Shown one piece after another: positions 1 to 11,838 of a stretch of DNA of 64,000 bases; within the stretch, counting starts at the first letter, position 1; the number at the start of each line of letters is the position of its first letter. Position numbers and translations under genes: made by a program. The stretch is taken from assembly GCA_027257055.1 (NCBI GenBank), contig JAPVLO010000620.1:310001-374000 (forward strand), read 5' to 3'. The notes under the pieces were generated by a model. It worked only from the letters and a program-made list of their open reading frames with translations. It ran no database searches and was not told the origin of the DNA. Source of the DNA: Cephalopachus bancanus. Lineage: Eukaryota > Chordata > Mammalia > Primates > Tarsiidae.

Positions 1-437
1 GACCTTGCCCAAGATAAGGAAATGAATTTAGAAAGCAGTAGACCAAGTGATATACTATTTCTATGTCTTCCCTGTGTTAGTTATTTAAACCTTATAATGT
101 TCCAGCAAGGTATTCATTATTATCCATATTTTTGACATACAGGAAAATTTAAGACTCTAATTAACTTTCCCAAGATCACAACTACTAGAAAGTGACAGAT
201 CCAAGTTCACATAGATAGTAACTGCCAACTTGGGATCAGACTGCAGGAGTCTAAACTTTTATCCTAGATCTTTCTACTAATATAACATTTTGCCTCTTTA
301 GTGTTAATCAAATAATTACTGGACACATAAATGGGCTCATTTGCTTTGTATCAAAAGAACAGAAAGTCAATACCAATATCAATTAATTCTTCAAATCAGA
401 TACATGACCTGATCTCAAAGTAAATCCCCAGCAATTA
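1..437. other. ATL1 intron 1; MIR-like relic
   Basis: About 90-250 resembles the antisense of a MIR core (gtattcattattatccat ... actttcccaagatcacaac ... agtgacagatccaagttc). The rest holds nothing I can recognise; no exon of ATL1 was found. Confidence 0.45.
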
Positions 438-791
438 CTATGGACTAAGTGTTTATGTTCCCCTCAAATGTATATGTTGAAATCCTAATCCCCAATGTGA
501 CAGTATTTGGGGGCGAGGTCTTTGGGAGGTAATTAAGGTTAGATTAGGTCATGAGGGCAGAGCCCTCATTTCCTTATAAGGAAAGGAAGGGACCAGAGTC
601 CCTTTTCTCCAAACTATCAGGATATATCAAGAAGGCAGTCTGAGAACCAGGAGGCAGGCCCTTACAAAGAACCTAGCCACACCGGCACTCTGATCGTACC
701 CAGCTACCAGAACTGTGCAAAATAAACGTTTGTTGTTTAAGCTACTCAGTCTATGAGATTCTGTTATAGCAGCCCAAACTGACTAAGACAA
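438..791 (+). mobile_element. MaLR-type solo LTR
   Basis: Shows the familiar order of a MaLR LTR: atgttgaaatcctaatcccc, gggaggtaattaaggttag, a tcatgagggcagagccctca palindrome, a polyadenylation-type aataaa near 720, and the end agcccaaactgactaagaca. Probably MST/MLT class, present as a solo LTR; the subfamily is not fixed. Confidence 0.7.
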
Positions 792-1224
792 TAATATTAA
801 TTTTGAAACTAAATAAAAGGACTCTAATGTAACCTTTTATCTAAATTTTTGAAAGTGTCTTTAAATAGACAATCTTTACGATGTCTAATTGATAAGAAGT
901 CTTATAACTTTAGAAAAGCAAGGAATCATATCTCTTGGCATAATTTTAAATGAGTTTTTCAATTACATTGGTATATGTGTATATATCACATTGATAACTC
1001 TATTGCTATTCATCTATAAAATAATGCTATTAAAATACTGAAAATCGAACATATAATTTTAGTTTTGCATTAATAGAGGTAAGTATATACCACTACTTTC
1101 TGAACAACAGTACAAAGCATCTGGAGACAAAGTGCCTGTAGCCATGAATCAGAGTTATTCCCTCTGCAAAGTTAAGAAAAATTGATTTTATATCTGTAAC
1201 ATGGCTTCTATATCGTCATATCAC
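792..1224. other. Intron, no recognised feature
   Basis: AT-rich sequence with no clear repeat, open frame or exon. Confidence 0.5.
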
Positions 1225-1470
1225 AGATGCTGGGGTCAGAGAACATTTGTTTAAATCCCAGCTTTACAACTACAGCACATATAAAGTTGTGGAAATTACT
1301 TAACTGCCCAGTGGCTCACTATGCTCCATCTAAAAGACGAGATTAATGACGATGCCTATATCAGAAAGACTTTGTGAAGGTGAAGCAAAGTAATTTTTGT
1401 TAAATAAAGATTGAAGAATCTGACAAAGAGTAAGTGCTTCATAAATAGTGACTGCTGTTTATATTATTTA
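1225..1470 (+). repeat. MIR SINE relic
   Basis: Matches the order of MIR: gctggggtcagagaac, tttaaatcccagctttacaac, tggaaattacttaactgcc, ctaaaagacgagattaatgacgatgcctat, agtaagtgcttcataaatagtgactgctg. Diverged, ancient, plus orientation. Confidence 0.65.
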
Positions 1471-2050
1471 TTATAATCTATACATATCTGATTCTACCAT
1501 TATCTGCCCACCTAATTTCAGCCTCAGTACAAAGTTCTTTTTTGAAGATAGCAAATACACATTTTATTTGATGAAGTTCCCTGCCCACGGTTTAATTCTG
1601 ATCTGAGTACACAATTGTGAATCATAGACCCTAGCTAGACATAATAATTTGGATAGAGAAACATTTTCAGAGCAGAAAACTAGGTCACAACTTTCTACAG
1701 ACTGATATAGTTCTTTAAGATTATTTGTAACAAACTACATGCATGCAAGAGGTATTCTTGGGAAAGCACATTTGAATGGAATTTCCAGGTTGCAAGTTTT
1801 TCAAATATTCCACTTTATAACATGATGCAAAACTGTTTTGTTCTAAGTGACTATACCAATGTTTCACTCTCCAACCCTCAGCAATATATTTCACATCATA
1901 TCGATCCATTTCCTTTCCAACATTAGGTCTTCTCTGATTTAATCTTTGTCAATTGCATAGGTATAAAATGATATATCATTGTCGCCTTCATATACATTTC
2001 TTTAATTGCCTTATTAAAGGTAAGCCATACTTTTTTGTCAATTTTTTTCT

Positions 2051-2354
2051 TTTTTCTTTTTCTTTTTTTTGAGTTGGAGTCTCACTCTGTCACCCAGACT
2101 GGAGTGCAGTGGCCGCTCCCAGTCATCACAGCCTCGACCTGCTTGACTCCGGTGATCCTTCCGCCTCAGTCTTCCAAGTAGTTGGAACTACAGGTATGCA
2201 TTTCCACGACCAGCTAATTTTTTTTTCTAGTTATTGTAGAGACGAGGTGTTGCCAAGTTGCCTGAGTGGGTCTCGAACCCATGGGCTTTTAGGAAATCCA
2301 CTTGCCTTGGCCTCCCAAAGTGCTGGGATTACAGGTTGAGCCACTGAGCCTGGC
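2051..2354 (-). mobile_element. Alu
   Basis: Antisense Alu; the T-rich tail lies at 2041-2070 and the end at gagcctggct. Flanks gtcaatttttttct and gtccattttttttct look like the target duplication. Confidence 0.92.
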
Positions 2355-2851
2355 TGTCCATTTTTTTTCTATTAGGTTGTTTGTCTTCTTCTTACTAATT
2401 TGCAGTTCTTTATGTATTTTTAATGTTAGGTTTTTTTTGTTAATTATATGCATGGCAAAAATCTAGTTTCTAAAAGCTTGCCCTCTCATTTTCCTTAAGT
2501 CATAATTGATAAAAAGCAACTCGATTTTAATGTAATATATTTTATTAGTATTTTCTTTCATGATTAGCACTTCACATATATATTTAAGAAATTATTCCAT
2601 ATACAAGATCTGAAGAATATTCACATATATTCTTTTAAGTTAAAGTTTTGCTTTTGATATTTAAGTTCTCAGTTTATCAGGAGTTGGTATTGATACATGA
2701 TATAAAATAGAAACACAATTTTATTTTTTCTATATTTTTTTTCAGAGCTGTTTATCAAGTCCTCTTCTTTCCTTAACTAGTCCCTGTCATGAGATATCTG
2801 TCATAAATAAAAGTTTTACACAATCATACACACACAATGACATGTTTCTGA

Positions 2852-3225
<374 letters not shown>

Positions 3226-3335
3226 AAAAATAGCTTTATTAAAGTTACTATTTATAGTATAGCAAGCCCCTCTGATTCTTCTAATTATTATCAGTCTTGG
3301 CTATTGCAACCCTTTCTGTGTAAATGTTAACATTG

Positions 3336-3647
3336 GCTGGGCTCAGTGGCTCAGCCTGTAATCCCAGCACTTTGGGAGACAGAGGCGAGTAGATTGTCTG
3401 AGCCCACGGGCTCGAGACCAGCCCAGGCAACTTGGCAAGACCTCGTCTCTACAATAAAGCAAAAATTAGCCGGGCATGGTAGTGCACACCTGTAGTTCTG
3501 GCTATTTGGAAGGCTGAAGTGGAAGGATCACTAGAGCCCAGCGGATGGACACTAGGGTGGCTGTGAGTGTGCCACAGCACTCCAGCTTGGGCGACAGAAA
3601 GACTCCAACTCAAAAAAAAAGAAAAAAAATATATACACACATATATA
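3336..3647 (+). mobile_element. Alu, left member of an inverted pair
   Basis: Sense Alu with an A-rich tail grading into (TA)/(CA) repeat at 3612-3647; flanked by ttaacattg / ttagcattg. It faces the next Alu across only about 25 bp. Confidence 0.93.
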
Positions 3648-3670
3648 TTAGCATTGATATGTTTGCGGAA

Positions 3671-3959
3671 TTTTTTTTTTTTTTTGAGTTGGAGTCTCAC
3701 TCGGTCACCCAGACTGGAGTGCAGTGGCCGCTTCTGGCCACCGCAGCCTCGGCCTGCTGGGCTCCGGCGATCCTTCCGCCTCAGCCTTCCGAGTAGCCGG
3801 AATTACAGGCACGCGCCACCACGCCCAGCTGATTTTTTGATTTATTGTAGAGATGAGGTCTCGCTGCCCAGGCGGGTCTCGAACCCGCGGGCTCAGGCAA
3901 TTCACTCACCTCAGCCTCCCAAAGGCGTGGGATTACAGGCTGAGCCACCGAGCCCGGCT
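3671..3959 (-). mobile_element. Alu, right member of an inverted pair
   Basis: Antisense lemur-type Alu with a 15-nt T tract; flanks gtttgcggaattttt and gtttgttgaattttt form the target duplication. Confidence 0.94.
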
Positions 3960-4602
3960 TGTTTGTTGAATTTTTAAAAATGAAGTTATATTAATATTTT
4001 GGAAGAAGTCAATATCATTACGGTATTTTCCAATTCATAAACGTGATCTATCTCTCCATCTATTTTTGGTCTTTAATCCCCTTCAGTAAAGTTTTTATAA
4101 TTTTGGATAGTGGGAGGAGGTTTATTACATTATTCCACAGCGTATGGTAGTTTTAGTTGCTAACTATGACTAGGTTATCTGTTTTTGTTGTTTTAATTAT
4201 ATTTTCCAATTTTTGCTTGGATAAACAACTGTAACTAACTTTAATGTGTTGGTTTCATATGGAAACATTTGCTAAACTCTACCGTTGCATATAAATTTTA
4301 TATAGACACTTTGGGGTTTATTTAAATAAAGAAATAGAAATACAATTTTCAAATAATAATGGTTTTATTTCCAACTTTTAAATCTTTATGTGTTTCTTTT
4401 CTTTTTCTTAAATTATTGGACATTCAATCCAATGTTGAATAGAAGGAATGATAATGGACATAACTTCTGATTTTGGAGGGTGTAACTTCCTGATTTTAGA
4501 TGGAGTGTTTCCAATATTTTCCTATTTGTGTTCACATGTTACAGTTTTGTTTTGTTTCATAGATACACTTTATCATATCAGAATAAGAAAATTCTTTGTA
4601 AC

Positions 4603-4888
4603 TTTTTTTTGTTAGTTGGAGTCTCATTCTGTTGCCCAGGCTGGAGTACAGTGGCACGCTCACAGCCACTCAGCCTCAACTAGCTGGGCTCAGGTGATCC
4701 TTCCACCTCAGCCTTCCAAGTAGCTGGAACTACAGGTGTGCACCCGCACCTGGCTAATTTTTTTATATATTGCAGAGATGAGGTCTCTCCAAGTTACTGA
4801 GACTGTTCTCAAACCGTGGGCTCAGGCAATCCTCTCATCTTGGTCTCTCAAAGTGCTGGGATTCCAGGTGCAAGCTACTGTACCTGGC
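4603..4888 (-). mobile_element. Alu, older type
   Basis: Antisense Alu (gttagttggagtctcattctgt to tgtacctggcc), diverged, flanked by agaaaattcttt / ggaaattatttt. Confidence 0.9.
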
Positions 4889-5474
4889 CAGGAAATTATT
4901 TTCTATGTCTAGTTTACTAAGAGTTTCAAAAAATCACAAACGAATAATGAATTTTATCAAATACTTTTTCTGTATCTATTGAGATGACTACAGGTTTTTC
5001 ACCTCTAATCTGTCAATGTAGTGAATAATAAATCTTTGCATTTTTTATAAGAACCTAATATTTTCAGAGTACATATAATGTTGAATTCATTTTGTCAAAA
5101 TTTTGTTTAGGAATTGTGCATCTAAATTCATAAATGAGTTGAGTCTATGATTTTCCTCTCTCATTTTTGTGCTTGGATAGTTTTATTATCAAAGTTACAC
5201 AGTTTTATAAAATTAATTAGCCAATTCTTACTTTTCTATCTTCAGGAAGAGTTTGTAATAAAAGACTGGAATGAACAGTTCTTTGAAATTTTGACAGAAC
5301 TCACTTGTAAAACTTTTCTTAGTGAGATATTTAACTGGTTACTTCATTTTAATTGTTATGATGCTATAGTTATATTAGTACTAACAAAGCTTGACATTTA
5401 TTCTTGAGATTTTTTGGTTTCTTGTATCTTTCTATGAATTTTTTTTTCATTGTCTAAAATTTCAGACAAAAATC

Positions 5475-5815
5475 AGTAAATCTGTAGATTTGAACAGTGT
5501 CATTAGCCAACCTCATCTACCTGACACCTAATAATTACATAACTATACATTCTTTTTGAGTTCATAGGGAACATTTACCAAATAGATCATATACTGGTTA
5601 ATAAATAAGATCTCGACAAACTTCAAAGTATTATAATAAAGAATGTTACCTGGTCATAGAAGAATTAAGCTAGAAATCAATAACAAGACAGCATTAAGAA
5701 AATTCCTCAATGTTTAGAAATTAAGTAAATAATTTCTAAGTAACCTATGGATTAAAGAAGAAACCATAATGGAAGTTAGAAAATGTTGTGAACTAAATCA
5801 TCTGATGAATGTTCT
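5475..5815 (+). mobile_element. Old L1 ORF2 fragment, sense
   Basis: The order aacatttaccaaatagatcatatactgg, agctagaaatcaataacaag, acctatggattaaagaagaaa is typical of the L1 endonuclease-RT junction, on the plus strand. Orientation is opposite to the preceding block, so this is a separate insertion. Confidence 0.6.
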
Positions 5816-6300
5816 AATCCATTCATCAATTTGTCTATGTCAACACTAACACTAATACTATTTTAATCAATGTAGCACTATTAAAAGTCATCATAGCCGG
5901 GCTCGGTGGCTCAGCCTGTAATCCCGCGCCTTTGGGAGGCTGAGGTGAGTGGATTGACTGAGCCCGCGGGTTCGAGACCCACCTGGGCAGCGAGACCTCA
6001 TCTCTACAATAAATCAAAAAATCAGCCGGGCGTGGTAGCACATGCCTGAATTCCGGCTACTTGGAAGGCTGAGGTGGAAGGATCGCCGGAGCCCAGCAGG
6101 TCGAGGCTGTGGTGGCCGGGAGTGGCCACTGCACTCCAGTCTGGGCAACAGAGTGAGACTCCAACTCAAAAAAAAAAAAAATTCATCATATTTAATAGGT
6201 CAAGCCCTCTTCTAATTATTATCAGTGTCAGCTATTTTGACTCTTTTCATATAAATATTTAATTATTATGATAGGATGTAGTGTTTTATTCATACTGAAG
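5816..6300 (-). mobile_element. Old L1 fragment, antisense, split by Alu
   Basis: Sequence either side of the Alu (ccattcatcaatttgtctatg; caagccctcttctaattattatcag) repeats the antisense L1 block seen at 2870-3310, so it comes from the same part of ORF2. Confidence 0.5.
5896..6180 (+). mobile_element. Alu
   Basis: Complete lemur-type Alu with a pure A tail (about 14 nt); flanked by tcatcata on the left and tcatcata after the tail. Confidence 0.94.
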
Positions 6301-6330
6301 TATTTAAAATATGACATATCCAAAACTTGC

Positions 6331-6619
6331 TGAGGCCAAGCATGGTGGCTCACATCTGTAATCCCAGCACTTTGGGAGGCCAAAGCAGGAAGACTGCTTG
6401 AGCCCAGGAGTTCATGACCAGCCTAGGCAATATAGCAAGACCTAATCTCTACAAAAAATTTTAAAAAATAAGCCAGGCATGTTGCAGCACATCTGTAGTC
6501 CCAGTTGCTTGGGAGGATTGTTTAAGCCTAGGAGGTAAAGGCTGCAGTAAGCCATTATCATGCTATTGCACTCCAACCTAGGCTACAGAGTGAGACTCCA
6601 ACAGAAAACAACAACAAAA
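6331..6619 (+). mobile_element. Alu, older type
   Basis: Diverged sense Alu (caagcatggtggctcacatc ... gagtgagactccaaca) with a CAA-rich tail; AluJ-like. Confidence 0.9.
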
Positions 6620-7441
6620 ACTTGCTTAGAGGAAATTTACATCTTGAAATACAAAAATAGTAAAGATGTTAGAAAAAATCATAATCTAATAAAAATCTCA
6701 AGAAACAGGAAAAAATAAACTAAATGTAAATAAAAGAAAGGACAGGAAATAAAGTCAGAAATCAATAAACTAGCAATAGAGATCAACAAGATTAACTTAA
6801 TAATGTAAAACTGATCAAAGAAGAGAAAAGAGAAACTCCACAAATTATAAATACTAGGTGGGTGTCAGAAGAAGCTGTCTCTGGCACCAGATCAGATATT
6901 GGCAGCAGGACTGTAGAGAAAATACAGTGGAGAGATCAGGTGCTGAGTACCAGTCAAGGAGAAAATGCAAAAGCACTACTACCACCTCTGTTCGGGAACC
7001 CGGGTGGAGACAGGCTCCTCCCTACCCACATGGAAAGTGGAGCCAGCCTCTGAGACTGAGGGGTGAATTTGACACCTCTCTGAGGTCGATCACCATCAAC
7101 CCAGAGATGATATCCCAGGTTCATTATCCCCAGAGGGGCAGGTCTGGGGCAAAGACCCAGTCATCTCATCTCCCACACTGGACCATTTGCAGGGTTGCAG
7201 GTGCAATCAGAGGTGAAGAATTGCAGGTGCAATTCAGAGGTGAAGAAACAGATAGGCAGGGGAAGTAAAGAAAAAAGAAAAATCCATCACAAATGAAGAG
7301 AAATCAATGAAAAGACACAGGTATCCCATCTCACAAAGTCCAAAAATGATAGTGCATGAGAATACAGGCTTTATAATTCCAATAATGAAGAGCAACCAGA
7401 AAAACTGGCCTCAGACCACAAATGTAGAAATCAAGTAATGT

Positions 7442-8310
7442 TTGGAAAGGTTGAATAAGAATCAAGAAAGGCAAGAGGAAAACATGAAAGAATTAATAAC
7501 AGAGATGTTGGCAACAAAGAATACTGTCCATGAAATAAGTAATAAACTGACAAACATGGAAAGCAGAATTAACCAAGCAGAAGAAATAATCTCAGAGCTT
7601 GAAGACCAAAATATAGAACTAACCCAATCTGTTAAAAACATAGAAAGGAGCTGGGCTCGGTGGCTCAGCCTGTAATCCCGCGCCTTTGGGAGGCTGAGGT
7701 GAGTAGATTGCCTGAGCCCGCAGGTTCGAGACCCGCCTGGGCAACTTGGCGAGACCTCATCTCTACAATAAATCAAAAAATTAGCCGGGTGTGGTAGCGC
7801 GCACCTGTAGTTCCAGTTACTTGGAAGGCTGAGGTGGAAGGATCGCCAGAGACCAGCAGGTCGAGGCTGCGGTGGCCAGGAGCAGCCACTGCACTCCAGT
7901 CTGGGTGACAGAGTGAGACTCCAACTCAAAAAAACAAAAAACAACAACAACAAAAACATAGAAAGGAAGCTTAAACAGACAGAACAAAGTCTCCAAAAGA
8001 TGTGTGATCATATTAAAAGGCCAAACTCACACCTGGTAGGTATACCTGAAGCAGAAAAGGAGACAGAGAATACCTTGAAACAAACATTCCATGAGGTCAT
8101 CCAAGAAAACCTACCTCATCTCATCAGAGACACGACCATCCAAGCACAAGTAATTCAGAGAACCCCTCCAAGACATCTAACGAGAAGACTGGCCCCTAGA
8201 CACATAGCAATTCACTTACACAAAATAGGTATAAAAGAAAAAATACCAAAGGTAGCAAGAGAGAAAGGTCAGACTACCTACTGGAGAAGACCAATTAGAA
8301 TGGTGGTGTA
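7442..8310 (+). pseudogene. L1 ORF1 remnant
   Basis: Codons from 7442 give the coiled-coil segment (NQERQEENMKELITEMLATK; ISELEDQNIELTQSVKNIE). The reading continues after the Alu at about 7952 with KLKQTEQ and the C-terminal domain (ETENTLKQTFHEVIQENLPH). It ends at the deletion joint near 8310. Nonfunctional. Confidence 0.85.
7650..7951 (+). mobile_element. Alu in L1 ORF1
   Basis: Complete Alu with a perfect 16-bp duplication aaaaacatagaaagga on both sides (7634-7649 and 7952-7967). The tail is a simple CAA-rich run. Same sense as its host L1. Confidence 0.95.
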
Positions 8311-9369
8311 AACTAGTACAACCTCTGTGGAAAACAGTGTGGCAATTTCTAAAAGATCTAAAATTGACCTTCCATACGACCCAGCAATCCCCCTTCTGGG
8401 AATGTACCCAGAGGAATTCAAATCATTCTACAAAAAGGATGCCTGCACACACATTTATTGCATCACTATTCATGATAGCAAAAACATGGAACCAACTGTG
8501 TTTCCCATCAAAAGTGGACTGGATAAAAAAAATGTAGTGCATATACACAATTGAATATTATGCAGCTATAAAGAAGGACAAACATATGGACTTCGAAGTA
8601 ACTTGGATGGAATAGAGTCGATCCTACTCAGTGATCTATCACAGAAACAAAGAACAGAGTACCAAATGTTCTCACTCATAAGTGGACCCTGAACATATAT
8701 CATAATCCTACATGAAAGGGCTTGCCAGGAGCAGGACACTGCCAGGGAAGGGAGGAGGGCAGCTCATAACATCAATAAGTGTACCTGATTCAAATCCAGG
8801 TGAAGTGAGGACCAATGTGAGGCCCAAACTTCATGTGTGTGATGACCACTTATGTACCTAATTCTGAATTGTACCCCACATCTTTAAAATTTAAAAAAAA
8901 ATAGAACTATCAGATGGGAAAAAAGAGATCTCACTTTAGATCCCACAGATATTTACAAAATGATATGAGGATATTATCAACAACTTTATGACAATAAATT
9001 TGATAATTTTGATGAACAAATTCTAAGAAAAACACCACATTAAAAAATCATACAAGAAGAAATAGAAAATATGAATACCCTTACATCTGTAGAAGAAATT
9101 AAATTCATAATTTAAAATTAATTTCATACAAAGAAAACTCCAGGCTCACCTTCCCTGGTGAACTCTTCCAAACATTAAAAAAAAACATTCATAGCAATCT
9201 TATACAAACTCTTCTAGAAAAGGGAAAACAAGGAACCACTCTCAACTTGTTTTATAATGTCAGACTGACTCTATCACCAAAAACTGACAAGGATATTATA
9301 AAAAAGAAAAATAATAAGCCATTATCTTATGAAGATTAATTCAAAAATCCTAAAAAATATAGCTTATCA

Positions 9370-9646
9370 GACTGGGCGTGTTGGCTCATGCCTATAATCC
9401 CAGAAGTTTTGGAGGCGGAGGCGAGAGGATTTTCTGAGCCAAGGGGCTCGAGACCACCCTGGGCAACAACAACAAATTAGAGGGACATGGTGATGCACAT
9501 CTATATTTCCAGCTACTTCAAAGGCTGAGGCAGAAGGATCGCCTGAGCCCAACAGGTTGAGGCTGTAGTAGCCATGAGAGTGCCACTGCACTTCAGCTTG
9601 GGCAACAGAGTAGGACTCTGACTAAAAAAAATAAAAAGTAAAAAAT
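9370..9646 (+). mobile_element. Alu, diverged
   Basis: Sense Alu with a shortened linker between the arms and an A/T-rich tail running into (TA) and (CA) repeats (9645-9680). Confidence 0.85.
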
Positions 9647-10054
9647 ATATATATATTATACACACTCACACACACATATGTGTATAAACATTTCTCAAAC
9701 CTAATCCAGAGATAAATAAATATATCACAACTACATGGTATCTATTATAGGAATTCAAAATTAATTTAATATTCAAAATCCAATTAATGTAATTCACCAC
9801 ATTAAATAAGAGATAGCCATATGATCATTTCAATAGTTGCATAAAGGTAGGCATGAAAATGCAACTCATTCTTTATTTTTAAAAAACCTCTCAGCAAACT
9901 AGGAATAGAAGAGAAATTCCTTAATCTAATAAATGGTATTTACAAAAACAACTTATGCTACACTTGTTGTTGAAATACTGAAAGCTTTCTCCTGAAATCA
10001 GAAATCTGACATAAATATTATTTATTATACTAAATATTATATTACTTATATCGA

Positions 10055-10093
10055 TATCAATTATTTATATAGCATATTATATAATAATTGATA
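10055..10093. repeat. AT-rich inverted repeat
   Basis: tatcaattatttatata and tatataataattgata are near-perfect complements around a loop of a few bases, in an AT-only stretch. Confidence 0.6.
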
Positions 10094-10346
10094 CTATATG
10101 TACTTATAATATCAATTATATCACTACTTTTAACCTATACAGTATTGCACTGAGTCCTAGCTAGTGCAATAAGACAGGTAAAAGAAACAAAAAGCAAAAA
10201 GATCAGCAAACAAGAAATCAAAGATTATCCACAGATGATATGATTGTGTATGTACAAAATTCAAAAGAATATAGTGATAACTATTAAGAAGTGAATTTAG
10301 CAAGGTTGCTGGATATAAGGTTGATTTTTAAAACCTATTTTCTTTT

Positions 10347-10634
10347 CTTCTTTTTTTTTTGAATTGGAGTCTCACTCCGTCGCCCAGACTGGAGTGTAGT
10401 GGCCACTCCCGGCCACCGCAGCCTCGACCTGCTGGGCTCCGGCAATCCTTCCACTTCAGCCTTCCAAGTAGCCAGAATTACAGGCATGCGCTACCACGCC
10501 CAGCTGATTTTTTTATTTATTGTAGGGATGAGGTCTTGCTGCCCAGGCGGGTCTCGAACCCGTGGACTCAGGCAATCCACTCACCTCAGCCTCCCAAAGG
10601 CGCAGGATTACAGGCTGAGCCACTGAGCCTGGCT
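10347..10634 (-). mobile_element. Alu
   Basis: Antisense lemur-type Alu between aaaacctattttctttt and aaaacctattttatttt. Confidence 0.94.
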
Positions 10635-10721
10635 AAAACCTATTTTATTTTCATATACTTACAGCAAAAAGTTACAAAATGCATTTTTTAGAAGCAAGAA
10701 CAAAGTCTACACATGTTCAGT

Positions 10722-10816
10722 ACAAACACAATTTTTTGTTTTCAAATATTTTCAGTACACACAGGTGGTTAAATCCACAGATGCAGAATCACAGATACAG
10801 AGAACTAACTGTACGG
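10722..10816 (+). mobile_element. Tigger/MER2-type DNA transposon end
   Basis: The end of a pogo/Tigger-like element: aatattttcagtacacac, tggttaaatccacagatgc, ggatacag-like segment and actaactgtac. Only one terminus is present; ancient. Confidence 0.55.
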
Positions 10817-11195
10817 GTTTTCATGTGGCCATATGTTTTCATTTATCTTGAGTGATCAATTGATTTGTGACAAACATGCAAAGGCAATTCAACTGAGGAA
10901 GAATCATCTTTTCAACAAATGGTGCTGGAACAATTGAATGCCTATATGCAAAATCATGAACCTCAATCCATGTATTATACCATATATAAATATTAACTCA
11001 AAATGCATCATAGCTAATGGTAAGACATAAGATTATACATTTTTTGGAAGAAAACATAAAAAAGTCTTTATTGTGTTGGATTAGACAATTATTTTTTAGA
11101 TATGATCTCAACAGCATAAATCATTAAAAAATTATAAATTGGACTACATCAAAATTAAAAATTTGTGCTCTTCAAAAGATATTAAGAGATTGTAT

Positions 11196-11483
11196 GGCTG
11201 AGCTCAGTGGCTCAGCCTGTAATCCCAGCACTTTGGGAGGCTGAGACAAGTGGACTGTCTGAGCCTGCAGGTTCGAGAACCAGCCTTGGTGAGACCTCGC
11301 CTCTACTATTAAAAAAAAAATTTAGCCAGGTGTGATAGCACATGCCTGTAGTTCTGGCTACTTGGAAGGCAGAGGTGGAAAGATCACTGGAGTGGAGCTC
11401 AGCAGGTGGACGCTGAGGTGGCCGTGAGTGTGCCATGACACTCCAGCCTGGGCAACAGAGTGAGACTTCAACTAAAAAAAAAG
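11196..11483 (+). mobile_element. Alu
   Basis: Sense Alu with an exact duplication agagattgta (11185-11194, 11484-11493). Confidence 0.94.
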
Positions 11484-11560
11484 AGAGATTGTAAAGACAA
11501 GCTATGAGTGAGAAAATATTTGTATATCATATACCTAATAAAGAACCTGTTCCAAAGTTT

Positions 11561-11838
11561 ATTATCCCGCGCCTTTAGGAGGCTGAGGTGAGTGGATTGC
11601 CTGAGCCCGCGGGTTTGAGACCCGCCTGGGCAGCAAGATCTCATCTCTACAATAAATCAAAAAATCAGCCGGGTGTAGTAGCGCATGCCTGTAATTCCAG
11701 CTACTTCGAAGGCTGAGGTGGAAAGATCGCCGGAACCCAGCAGGCAAGGCTGAGGTGGCTGGGAGCGGCCGCTGCACTCCAGTCTGGGCGACTGAGTGAG
11801 ACTCCAACTCAAAAAAATTAAAAATAAAAAAAATTAAA
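11561..11838 (+). mobile_element. Alu, 5' truncated
   Basis: Starts inside the left arm at tcccgcgcctttaggagg, lacking about 24 bases of the 5' end; the tail is an A/T-rich imperfect run. Confidence 0.92.

Larger units (their letters stand above)
6855..8905 (+). mobile_element. Internally deleted L1 with nested Alu
   Basis: A plus-strand L1 of the same family as the 33-40 kb copy: 5'UTR (6855-7440), ORF1 (7442-8310, interrupted by an Alu), then a jump near 8300 straight to the ORF2 C-terminus ([17 protein letters not shown] at about 8355-8410), 3'UTR and A-run at 8891-8901. Nearly all of the endonuclease and RT is missing. The 5'UTR carries an imperfect tandem repeat of about 26 bp (7192-7245). 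It sits inside an older L1. Exact ends and target duplication are not clear. Confidence 0.82.

Noticed and set aside
1721..1909. 62-codon minus-strand frame
   Set aside because: It looks protein-like, but I cannot match it to atlastin or any family, and no convincing splice sites flank it.
5147..5407. 86-codon plus-strand frame
   Set aside because: Lies in antisense L1 sequence; composition is that of AT-rich DNA read by chance.
10359..10691. Alu-derived open frames of about 100 codons (also 3567-3977, 7462-7959, 20233-20646, 45310-45690)
   Set aside because: Antisense Alu commonly reads open with [18 protein letters not shown] peptides; no start context, splice sites or gene support.
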